This document shows positions 25,058-32,538 of a stretch of DNA of 64,000 nt, piece after piece (position 1 is the stretch's first letter; every line of letters begins with the position of its first letter). The stretch is from Pseudomonas sp. FEN (GTDB lineage Bacteria > Pseudomonadota > Gammaproteobacteria > Pseudomonadales > Pseudomonadaceae), in assembly GCF_904067045.1 (NCBI RefSeq), contig NZ_CAJFDC010000036.1:124001-188000 (forward strand). Reading direction: 5' to 3'. The position numbers and the translations under genes are program-made. The notes under the pieces were generated by a model. It made no database searches and had not been told where the DNA came from. It worked only from the letters and a program-made list of their open reading frames with translations.

Positions 25058-26329
25058 ATGATCGGGTTGGATAGCGGGATGCAGGGGATCAATCTGACGT
25101 TACAGGTATTCCTGCTGGACCTGCTGCTGAGTGGCGACAACGCCGTGGTCATCGCCCTGGCCTGCCGGCACCTGCCGGCCCGGCAGATGCGCCAGGCGAT
25201 TTTCGCCGGGATGGGCGTGGCGGTCGGCCTGCGGATTCTGTTCACTTCGGTGATCAGCCTGTTGCTCAAGGTGCCCTGCCTGAAACTGCTGGGCATGGGG
25301 GCATTGGTGGTAATTGCCATCAAGTTGCTGGTGGCCGATGAAGACGCCGAACACCTGCCGCAGCGTTCGGCCAGCACGCTGTGGTCGGTGATCGGGCTGA
25401 TTGTGTTCGCCGACCTGACCATGAGCCTGGACAATGTGGTGGCCCTGGCCGCCGTGGCCCAGGACAACCTGGCGATTCTGGTACTGGGGCTGCTCCTGAG
25501 TATCCCGATGCTGATGTATGGCAGTTTGTTCGTGAGCGGACTGTTCAAGCGTTACCCGTGGCTGGTCCCGGCGGGTGGTGCCTTGTTGGGCTGGGTGGCC
25601 GGGGATATCGGCATGTCCGACCCGCTGATCGCCGATTGGGTGGCGACCCAGGCACCGGGCCTGACGCTGGCGATGCCACTGGCCTGTGCGATTTTCGTGC
25701 TGGTGGAGAGTCGGATCATCCAGCGCAACCTGAGTCTGCTGCCCAGGCCTGAGCCGGTGCTGCGCCATGTTCGTATGGATGAGCCAGTGATCGTCGAGCC
25801 GCCGCCGGCCAGCGTGGTTCGACTGGTCGCGGCGGCAGAGGAGATCTCCGCGATCCGGGACCCCCTGTCCAGCGAGTTGCTGGCGCCCGAGGCGCCCTTG
25901 CACATTGTGGATAACCCGCCCGCCGAGCCTTTGCCGGACGAGCCGAGTCGCAAGCGCCGCTGGTACTGGGCGGGGGCGCTGCTGGCGATGCCGGTGCTGG
26001 TGTATATCGGTTATTCGGTGATCTATGTCGGCATCATCAACGCAGGCTACATGCCGACGCCCAGGTTGTTGAGCAGCTACGAATGCCCCGGCTTCAACGG
26101 GCCGTTCGTCTTCTTCTACCAGCATGGCAAGGACACCGTGCGCATTCGTGGCAGTGCCGGTTCGCTCGACGGTGCGCTGATCAAGGGGCGACTGGAGTGG
26201 ATCAATGCGACCAAGGCGCCATCAGTGCTCGGCTTTACCCCGCCCGAGGAAATTACCAATGATGACGCCACGTCCATCCGCATCAATGGGGGGAGCTTTT
26301 CGCAAATGGACTGTTACAGGAAAGGTTAG
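25058..26329 (+). CDS. TerC/YjbE-family membrane protein with extra exported C-terminal domain
   Basis: Residues 1-220 form a TerC-like unit with two repeats: D21...D27-N28 in DLLLSGDNAVV and D119...D125-N126 in DLTMSLDNVV. In the family these acidic residues are implicated in metal, mainly manganese, export. A Pro-rich linker (about 235-305) then leads to another helix at about 312-337 and a C-terminal domain of about 85 residues with Cys near each end (YECPGF, DCYRKG). That domain is predicted to be outside the inner membrane. The extension is not part of ordinary TerC proteins and is unassigned; it recalls small disulfide-bonded beta domains. It ends the four-gene run. Confidence 0.8.
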   Translation: MIGLDSGMQGINLTLQVFLLDLLLSGDNAVVIALACRHLPARQMRQAIFAGMGVAVGLRILFTSVISLLLKVPCLKLLGMGALVVIAIKLLVADEDAEHLPQRSASTLWSVIGLIVFADLTMSLDNVVALAAVAQDNLAILVLGLLLSIPMLMYGSLFVSGLFKRYPWLVPAGGALLGWVAGDIGMSDPLIADWVATQAPGLTLAMPLACAIFVLVESRIIQRNLSLLPRPEPVLRHVRMDEPVIVEPPPASVVRLVAAAEEISAIRDPLSSELLAPEAPLHIVDNPPAEPLPDEPSRKRRWYWAGALLAMPVLVYIGYSVIYVGIINAGYMPTPRLLSSYECPGFNGPFVFFYQHGKDTVRIRGSAGSLDGALIKGRLEWINATKAPSVLGFTPPEEITNDDATSIRINGGSFSQMDCYRKG

Positions 26330-26342
26330 AAGGTCACTCTTC

Positions 26343-27230
26343 TTATTGCGCCAGCAAGATATCCTGCTCGCTCGCACACAATGCCAGCAGAAAATCCCAT
26401 ACCACTCGCAACCGCACTGATTTATGCAACTCGCGCCGGGTACTGATCCAGTAGCTGCGCTGGATGGTTTCCTCTGGCAATACGCGCACCAACCGCGGGT
26501 CGCCCTTGGCCATGTAGTTGGGCAACACGGCAATCCCTAGCCCCGCCCGCGCCGCCTGTTGCTGGGCAATGACGCTGGTGCTGCGAAAAATCACATTCGG
26601 TGTGCGGCAGAAGTTGTTGAGGAACAGCAGTTCCTCGCTGAACAGCAGGTCGTCGACGTAGCCGATCCAGTTGTGGTGCGACAGCTCATCACGGTGCCGC
26701 AAGGCCGGCGCCCGGGCGAGATAATCCGGGCTGGCATAGAGCGCCAGGCGATAGTCGGTCAGCTTGCGGGTGATCAACAGGTCGGCATTCGGCCGGTCGA
26801 GGTGGATGCTGATTTCCGCCTCGCGGTTGAGGATGCTGACGAAGCGTGGCACCGCCACCAGCTCCACCTCCAGACCTGGATAACGCTCGTACAGGCTGCT
26901 CATCCGGGGGGTTAGAAACATGATGCCGATCCCTTCGGTCACCCCCAGGCGAATCTTGCCCAGGGGCGCGATGGCCTGGGTGATTTCCTCCTGGGCCAGC
27001 AAGGCGACGTTCTCCATGGCCTCGGCATGTTTGAGCAGTGCGTGGCCCGAGGGGGTCAGTTCGTAGCCCTGGGCGTGCTGGACAAACAGCGCCGTGCCCA
27101 GGCTCTGCTCGATGGTTTCGATATGCCGGGCCACGGTGCTGTGGGTGGTGTTAAGACGCTTGGCCGCGGTCAGCAGGCGTCCGCTACGCTGCAGCTCGAG
27201 AAAAAAACGCAGATCGTTCCAGTCGAACAT
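26343..27230 (-). CDS. LysR-family transcriptional regulator
   Basis: The 295-residue regulator has an N-terminal winged helix (MFDWNDLRFFLELQRSGRLLTAAKRL, helix-turn-helix about 20-40) and the LysR co-inducer domain. The ATG at 27230 has AGGAGG ten bases upstream, a near-perfect ribosome site; longer frames are unlikely. It is divergent from the GMC oxidoreductase gene, which begins 137 bases away, so it probably controls that gene and perhaps the downstream carrier (inference). Confidence 0.9.
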   Translation of the reverse strand: MFDWNDLRFFLELQRSGRLLTAAKRLNTTHSTVARHIETIEQSLGTALFVQHAQGYELTPSGHALLKHAEAMENVALLAQEEITQAIAPLGKIRLGVTEGIGIMFLTPRMSSLYERYPGLEVELVAVPRFVSILNREAEISIHLDRPNADLLITRKLTDYRLALYASPDYLARAPALRHRDELSHHNWIGYVDDLLFSEELLFLNNFCRTPNVIFRSTSVIAQQQAARAGLGIAVLPNYMAKGDPRLVRVLPEETIQRSYWISTRRELHKSVRLRVVWDFLLALCASEQDILLAQ

Positions 27231-27367
27231 GGGGCCTCCTTGTAAATCACGGGTTCGCCGGCCTTGTTTGAAAACGCACAGCACTTGCGCAAAAACGAAG
27301 GTTTTCATCTCGAAACTAATCAATAACATGAAGACAGACAAGAACAATAAAAAAGGCGAGGTTGCCT

Positions 27368-29017
27368 ATGCCATCTGCTCACTTGCCCTATGACTATGTG
27401 ATAGTCGGTGCCGGGCCCGCCGGCTGCGTGCTGGCCAATCGGTTGTCCGCCGATCCGCGGAATCATGTCCTGCTGCTCGAAGCCGGCGGCCAGGATAACT
27501 ACCCGTGGATCCACGTACCGGTGGGGTATCTGTACTGCATCGGCAATCCGCGTACCGACTGGTGTTTCAAGACCGAAGCGCAGCCCGGCCTGCAAGGTCG
27601 CAGCCTTGGCTACCCGCGCGGCAAGGTGTTGGGCGGCAGCTCTTCGATCAATGGCATGATCTACATGCGTGGTCAGGCCGGCGACTATGATCGCTGGGCC
27701 GCGCAGGGCAATCCGGGTTGGGCCTGGAACGATGTCCTGCCGTTGTTCAAACGCAGCGAAAAGCATTTTGGCGGTGCTGGCGAATTCCACGGCGACCAGG
27801 GCGAGTGGCGGGTCGAGCAGCAGCGTTACTCCTGGCCGATCCTCGATGCCTTCCGCGCCGCCGCCGCGGAAAACGGCATTGCCAGCGTCAGCGATTTCAA
27901 CGCCGGCGATAACCAGGGCTGTGGATACTTTCAGGTCAACCAGCGTTCCGGCGTGCGCTGGAACTCGTCGAAAGCCTTTCTGCGGCCGATTCTCAAGCGC
28001 CCCAACCTGGCCGTCCTGACGGGCGTCCAAGTCGACCGGGTGAACCTGGAAAATGCTCGCGCCTGCGCCGTCGTGGCTCGCTGGCAGGGTGAGGAGCATG
28101 TGTTCAACGTGCGCCGTGAGATCGTTCTGTGTGCCGGCTCGGTCGGCTCTCCCGGGATTCTCCAGCGTTCGGGCATCGGCCCGCGGCCCCTGCTGGAGAA
28201 CCTCGGGATCGCGGTGCGTCACGAACTGCCCGGGGTCGGCGGCAATCTGCAGGATCATCTGCAACTGCGGCTGATCTACAAGCTCAGCAATGCCCGCACC
28301 CTCAACCAGGTCGCCAACAGCCTGTGGGGCAAAGTCGGCATGGGCTTGCGCTATCTCTACGACCGCAGTGGTCCGTTGGCCATGGCGCCCAGCCAGTTGG
28401 GGGCGTTCGTGAAGTCCTCGGCGCAGCAGGCCTCGGCCAATTTGCAGTACCACGTGCAGCCCTTGTCGCTGGAGCGCTTCGGCGAGCCGTTGCATCGGTT
28501 CCCGGCTTTTACCGCTTCGGTGTGCAACCTGCGGCCGATGAGTCGGGGACGGATCGATATTCGCTCGGCCGATCCGCAGGTGGCGCCGCTGATCGATCCG
28601 AACTACCTGAGTCATCCTGAGGATCTGAAAGTCGCGGCCCAGGCCATTCGGCTGACCCGGCGCATCGTCGACTCTCCTGCCCTGCGGATCTTCAAACCCG
28701 AGGAATATCTGCCTGGAGCGGCGTTGCAAACCGAAGAGCAGTTACATGAGGCGGCCGCGCGGATCGGCACGACGATCTTTCATCCGGTGGGCACCTGCCG
28801 GATGGGCGGCGGCGCGCTGGATGTGGTGGATGCCCGGCTGCGGGTGCACGGCGTGCCGGGGTTGCGGGTGGCCGATGCGTCGATCATGCCGGACATCGTC
28901 TCCGGCAATACCTGTTCGCCGACGGTGATGATTGCCGAGAAGGCGGCGCAGATGATGCTGGCGGATGTCGCGGCGATTCACGACATACGAACAGAGGAGA
29001 CTCCGGCTTCTTTGTAG
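27368..29017 (+). CDS. GMC-family FAD oxidoreductase (choline dehydrogenase-like)
   Basis: The 549-residue flavoprotein has the N-terminal nucleotide-binding motif VIVGAGPAGCVLANRL, GMC signature 1 YPRGKVLGGSSSINGMIYMRG (shown partly: GKVLGGSSSINGMIYMRG) and signature 2 GSVGSPGILQRSGIG. The C-terminal active-site region is HPVGTCRMGG and VSGNTCSPTVM, giving the His and Asn pair seen in choline oxidase/dehydrogenase. The substrate is an alcohol but not identifiable; neighbours are a LysR regulator and an MHS carrier rather than bet genes. GGCGAGG lies six bases before the ATG; the TTG at 27362 is less likely. Confidence 0.88.
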   Translation: MPSAHLPYDYVIVGAGPAGCVLANRLSADPRNHVLLLEAGGQDNYPWIHVPVGYLYCIGNPRTDWCFKTEAQPGLQGRSLGYPRGKVLGGSSSINGMIYMRGQAGDYDRWAAQGNPGWAWNDVLPLFKRSEKHFGGAGEFHGDQGEWRVEQQRYSWPILDAFRAAAAENGIASVSDFNAGDNQGCGYFQVNQRSGVRWNSSKAFLRPILKRPNLAVLTGVQVDRVNLENARACAVVARWQGEEHVFNVRREIVLCAGSVGSPGILQRSGIGPRPLLENLGIAVRHELPGVGGNLQDHLQLRLIYKLSNARTLNQVANSLWGKVGMGLRYLYDRSGPLAMAPSQLGAFVKSSAQQASANLQYHVQPLSLERFGEPLHRFPAFTASVCNLRPMSRGRIDIRSADPQVAPLIDPNYLSHPEDLKVAAQAIRLTRRIVDSPALRIFKPEEYLPGAALQTEEQLHEAAARIGTTIFHPVGTCRMGGGALDVVDARLRVHGVPGLRVADASIMPDIVSGNTCSPTVMIAEKAAQMMLADVAAIHDIRTEETPASL

Positions 29018-29103
29018 GAGTTGCCGGTCGACGCTCGATTGCCGAGGCTGAGGTCCTTGAGTCATGCGTCGTCCAAGCTGACGCCATTGCCAGCAAGGAG
29101 CGT
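29013..29103. repeat. Degenerate REP element
   Basis: Contains GTAGGAGTTGCCGGTCGACGCTCGATTGCCGAGG and a partial inverted end ATTGCCAGCAAGGAG (core shown: CCGGTCGACGCTCGATTG). Same family as 1522-1610 but less symmetrical. Confidence 0.6.
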
Positions 29104-29220
29104 GTCAGGCCGGTAGAGGGTGTCAATAGTGCAAGAGCGGATTCCGGTGGCGGTCAGCCGGAATCCACAGTGGAACAACAACAATAATCACTGTGGCCCT
29201 CAGGGCCGAGGACATGGCAA

Positions 29221-30843
29221 ATGTCGGACTACATCGAGCAACGGACCATGAGCGCAACCGCGAGCGTGGGCAAGGCAGAACGAAAGATCATTTTTGCGTC
29301 ATCCCTCGGGACGGTTTTCGAGTGGTATGACTTTTTTCTTTATGGCGCCCTGGCGGCGGTGATCAGCAAGCAGTTCTTTGCTGGGGTCAACGACACCACG
29401 GCGTTTATCTTCGCCCTCATGGCCTTCGCCGCGGGCTTTCTGGTCCGACCCTTCGGCGCCCTGGTGTTCGGGCGCCTGGGGGATATGATCGGGCGCAAGT
29501 ACACCTTCCTCATGACCATCATCCTGATGGGCCTTTCCACCTTCGCTGTCGGCCTGTTGCCAACCTATACCAGCATTGGCATTGCCGCGCCGATCATCCT
29601 GGTCCTGCTGCGTATGCTCCAGGGGCTGGCGCTGGGCGGTGAATACGGCGGTGCCGCGACTTACGTGGCGGAGCACGCTCCGGTGGGCAAGCGCGGCTCG
29701 CACACCGGCTGGATTCAATCCACGGCTACCCTGGGCCTGCTTCTGTCCCTACTGGTGGTGCTCGCCAGCCGCTATATCAGCGGTGACCAGTTCGAAGTCT
29801 GGGGCTGGCGCCTGCCGTTCCTGTTGTCGATCTTCCTGCTGGCGATTTCCACCTGGATCCGCCTGAGCATGCATGAATCGCCGGCCTTCGTGAAAATGAA
29901 AGCCCAAGGCAAGGTCAGTCGCTCGCCGATCCGCGAATCTTTCGGTTCCTGGCAGAATCTGAAGATCGTCCTGACCGCCCTGTTCAGCATCAATGCCGGG
30001 CAGGCGGTGACCTTCTACACCGCACAGTTCTATGTGCTGTTCTTCATGACCCAGATGCTCAAGATGGACCCGACCCAGGCCAATTCCCTGCTGATCATCA
30101 GCGTAGTGATCGGTGCGCCATTCTTCGTGTTGTTCGGCTGGCTGTCGGACAAGGTCGGGCGCAAGCCGATCCTGATGCTTGGCCTGCTGCTGGCCACGGT
30201 CTGCTATTTCCCACTGTTCAAGGCTCTGAGCCATTACGCCAATCCACAGATCGACGCGGCCAGCCGCCAGGCACCGATCGTGGTACTGGCCGACCCGGCG
30301 AGCTGCACCTTCCAGTTCGATCCAGTGGGCAAGGCGCGTTTCGACAGCCCGTGCGACAAGGTCAAGACCTTCCTGGTCAAGCAGGGCCTGCCGTATAGCT
30401 CGCAGGCCGCGGCGCCCGGGACGGACGTGACGGTATCGGTGGGTGAACGGAAGATCGGCGGTTTCGACGAGGCGGCGATGCGCGCTGCGGTCACGGCGGC
30501 GGGTTATCCGGCCAAGGCCGATAGCGCCTCGGTGAACGAGCCGATGGTGGTACTGCTGATCGTCTTGCTGATCCTGATTGCGACCATGACCTACGGCCCG
30601 CTGGCGGCGGTGATGGTCGAGCTGTTTCCGACGCGGATCCGCTACACCTCCATGTCGCTGCCCTACCATATCGGCAACGGCTGGTTCGGCGGGTTCCTGC
30701 CCACGGTGTCCTTTGCGCTGGTGGTCTACACCGGGGATATCTTCTATGGCCTGTGGTACCCGGTGCTGATTACCGGGGTCAGCCTGGTGGTGGGGCTGTT
30801 CTGCCTGAAGGAAACCAAGGACGTGGATATCGACAAGGTTTGA
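29221..30843 (+). CDS. MHS-type MFS transporter with a large periplasmic insertion
   Basis: A 540-residue carrier of the metabolite:proton symporter group, about 100 residues longer than usual. The hallmarks are FEWYDFFLYG (34-42), GRLGDMIGRK (84-93), QGLALGGEYGGAATYVAEHAP, and SDKVGRKPI (309-317). Between helix 9 (about 316-336) and helix 10 (starts about 441) is a hydrophilic stretch of about 100 residues with Cys362 and Cys378, predicted to face the periplasm. GAGGA lies eight bases before the ATG. It follows the GMC oxidoreductase and may import its substrate (inference). Confidence 0.88.
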   Translation: MSDYIEQRTMSATASVGKAERKIIFASSLGTVFEWYDFFLYGALAAVISKQFFAGVNDTTAFIFALMAFAAGFLVRPFGALVFGRLGDMIGRKYTFLMTIILMGLSTFAVGLLPTYTSIGIAAPIILVLLRMLQGLALGGEYGGAATYVAEHAPVGKRGSHTGWIQSTATLGLLLSLLVVLASRYISGDQFEVWGWRLPFLLSIFLLAISTWIRLSMHESPAFVKMKAQGKVSRSPIRESFGSWQNLKIVLTALFSINAGQAVTFYTAQFYVLFFMTQMLKMDPTQANSLLIISVVIGAPFFVLFGWLSDKVGRKPILMLGLLLATVCYFPLFKALSHYANPQIDAASRQAPIVVLADPASCTFQFDPVGKARFDSPCDKVKTFLVKQGLPYSSQAAAPGTDVTVSVGERKIGGFDEAAMRAAVTAAGYPAKADSASVNEPMVVLLIVLLILIATMTYGPLAAVMVELFPTRIRYTSMSLPYHIGNGWFGGFLPTVSFALVVYTGDIFYGLWYPVLITGVSLVVGLFCLKETKDVDIDKV

Positions 30844-30875
30844 GTCTGTCGGCACTCTTGCGAACACCACACACC

Positions 30876-30970
30876 CTGCAGGAGCCGGGCTTGTCGGGAC
30901 GCCGCGCCGCAGCGAAGGGGCCCGCGAGGAGCGGGCAATCGAGCGTCGACCGGCGGCGCTCCTACAAGGG
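30876..30970. repeat. REP palindrome (GGAGC family)
   Basis: Begins CTGCAGGAGCCGGGCTTGTCGG and ends with GGCGGCGCTCCTACAAGG (in part: GCGCTCCTACAAGG); the core GCAATCGAGCGTCGACCGG is the reverse complement of that at 1540 and 29033. It sits in the gap after the MFS gene. Confidence 0.75.
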
Positions 30971-30987
30971 GCCATGTTTCAGCTTGA

Positions 30988-31015
30988 AAAACCGGCAATT
31001 AAAGCCGGTTTTTTA
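30988..31015. terminator. Bidirectional rho-independent terminator between converging genes
   Basis: AAAAACCGGC (30988-30997) pairs perfectly with GCCGGTTTTT (31005-31014) across a seven-base loop AATTAAA, with T residues on one side and A on the other. It serves both the MFS gene (plus) and plsC (minus), which converge here. Confidence 0.9.
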
Positions 31016-31143
31016 TCGCTCGAAAAAACTTATGCACGATTTACAGCGGAAAGTCATACAGAGAAATAAGTAATAAAATCATAGTGTTACATCTATTTTC
31101 TGAAAGAAATCCAAATCTTGTACACAAGTTATCCACAATTGCG
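31016..31143. other. Gap between the terminator and plsC
   Basis: AT-rich, no gene seen; a perfect DnaA box TTATCCACA lies at 31129-31137, six bases before the plsC stop codon. Confidence 0.5.
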
Positions 31144-31914
31144 TCAAACCGCGACAGGCGTTTCTACCGCAGGTGCTGGTGGCAACGATCCCATCTCCCG
31201 CTGAGTCTGCTCGTTCCACGCCTGAACGCGGTCATTGAGCTCGGCAATCGCCCGCGGTCCACTGCCCTCGGCCATCATCGGAGCCCCGATCACCACGGTG
31301 ATGGTGCCAGGTTTCTTCATCCAGCCGGTTTTCGGCCAGAATTTGCCGGCGTTGTGGGCAATTGGCAGCACTGGCAGATCGGCGTTCACCGCCAGTGCCG
31401 TACCGCCCCGGGAAAACTTGCCGACCGTGCCGTACGGCACGCGGGTGCCTTCCGGGAAGATCAGGACCCAGACATGGTCCTTGAGCAACTCGTCGCCCTT
31501 CTTCGCCACATGCTTGAGCGCCGCCTTCGGGTTGTCCCGGTCAATGGCGATCGGCCGCAGCATGGCCATGGCCCAGCCGAAGAACGGCACATACAGCAAC
31601 TCGCGCTTGAGTACCTGGCTCAACGGCGAGAAGTAGGCCGAGAGAAAGAAGGTTTCCCAGGTGCTCTGGTGATTCGACAGAATCACGCAAGGACGCTCGG
31701 GCACGTTCTCCGCACCCTTGATTTCCACCGTGATGCCCAGGAAAACCTTGCTCAGCCATAGGGCACAGCGGCACCAGTACACGTTGATAAAGCGATAACG
31801 TGCCTTGAACGGCAGGAACGGCGCGATAAAAAAGCTCAGGGAGCACCACAACAGCGAACTGGTGCCCAGCAGCAGGTAAAAGAAAAAGGTTCTGATGGCC
31901 TGCAGGATCGACAT
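31144..31914 (-). CDS. plsC: 1-acyl-sn-glycerol-3-phosphate acyltransferase
   Basis: This enzyme converts lysophosphatidic acid to phosphatidic acid. The 256-residue protein has an N-terminal membrane helix, the acceptor motif NHQSTWETF and the phosphate-binding FPEGTR. The catalytic motif here is H-x4-E where the family usually has H-x4-D. A start at 31938 would add eight residues, but MSILQAIRTF from 31914 is the family-like N-terminus; neither has a strong ribosome site. It follows gmhB by 81 bases on the same strand; the same gene order occurs in P. aeruginosa. Confidence 0.9.
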   Translation of the reverse strand: MSILQAIRTFFFYLLLGTSSLLWCSLSFFIAPFLPFKARYRFINVYWCRCALWLSKVFLGITVEIKGAENVPERPCVILSNHQSTWETFFLSAYFSPLSQVLKRELLYVPFFGWAMAMLRPIAIDRDNPKAALKHVAKKGDELLKDHVWVLIFPEGTRVPYGTVGKFSRGGTALAVNADLPVLPIAHNAGKFWPKTGWMKKPGTITVVIGAPMMAEGSGPRAIAELNDRVQAWNEQTQREMGSLPPAPAVETPVAV

Positions 31915-31995
31915 AGCGGCATTTACCGTTGCGGGCATTGCCCGCCTATAAAAAGCGCTTCCCGAACAATCCTTGATCAGGAGGTCAGAAGAGCT

Positions 31996-32529
31996 TCAGT
32001 TGTGGATAAGTTCTGCGGCAACCGCCGCCAGATCGTCAAAAACCAGGGTGCCCACCGGCAGGGTTTTACCCAGTGTCTTTTCGCCTTTACCGGTTTTTAC
32101 CAAAACGGGCTGACAGTCGACGGCGCGGGCCGCCTCCAAGTCACCAAGGCTGTCGCCGACAAACCATAGCCTAGATAACGGCATACCGTAATGTTCGGCG
32201 ATGGTGCGCAACATGCCGGGCTTGGGTTTGCGACAATCGCAGCCTTCATCCGGCCCATGCGGGCAATACACCACCAGCCCCAGCGTGCCGCCCTGTTGCG
32301 CCACCAACGAACGCAGGCGCTCGTGCATGGCTTCCAGGGTGGCGATATCGTAGTAACCGCGAGCAATGCCGGACTGGTTGGTGGCCACCGCCACCGTCCA
32401 GCCGGCCCTGCTCAACTGCGCAATGGCTTCGATCGCGCCGGGGAGTGGAATCCACTCCTCCACCGATTTGATGTAGGCGTCGGAGTCCTGGTTGATCACC
32501 CCGTCCCGATCGAGAATCAGCAGCTTCAA
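31996..32529 (-). CDS. gmhB: D-glycero-beta-D-manno-heptose 1,7-bisphosphate 7-phosphatase
   Basis: GmhB removes the 7-phosphate in ADP-heptose synthesis for LPS core. The 177-residue HAD protein starts MKLLILDRDGVINQDSDAY (catalytic DxD: D7 and D9), has TNQSGIARGYY, a zinc-binding set CPHGPDEGCDCRKPKPG, and the fourth-motif FVGDSLGDLEAA. It ends the glyQ-glyS-gmhB-plsC unit order and starts nine bases after glyS. Confidence 0.96.
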   Translation of the reverse strand: MKLLILDRDGVINQDSDAYIKSVEEWIPLPGAIEAIAQLSRAGWTVAVATNQSGIARGYYDIATLEAMHERLRSLVAQQGGTLGLVVYCPHGPDEGCDCRKPKPGMLRTIAEHYGMPLSRLWFVGDSLGDLEAARAVDCQPVLVKTGKGEKTLGKTLPVGTLVFDDLAAVAAELIHN

Positions 32530-32538
32530 GACACGCCC

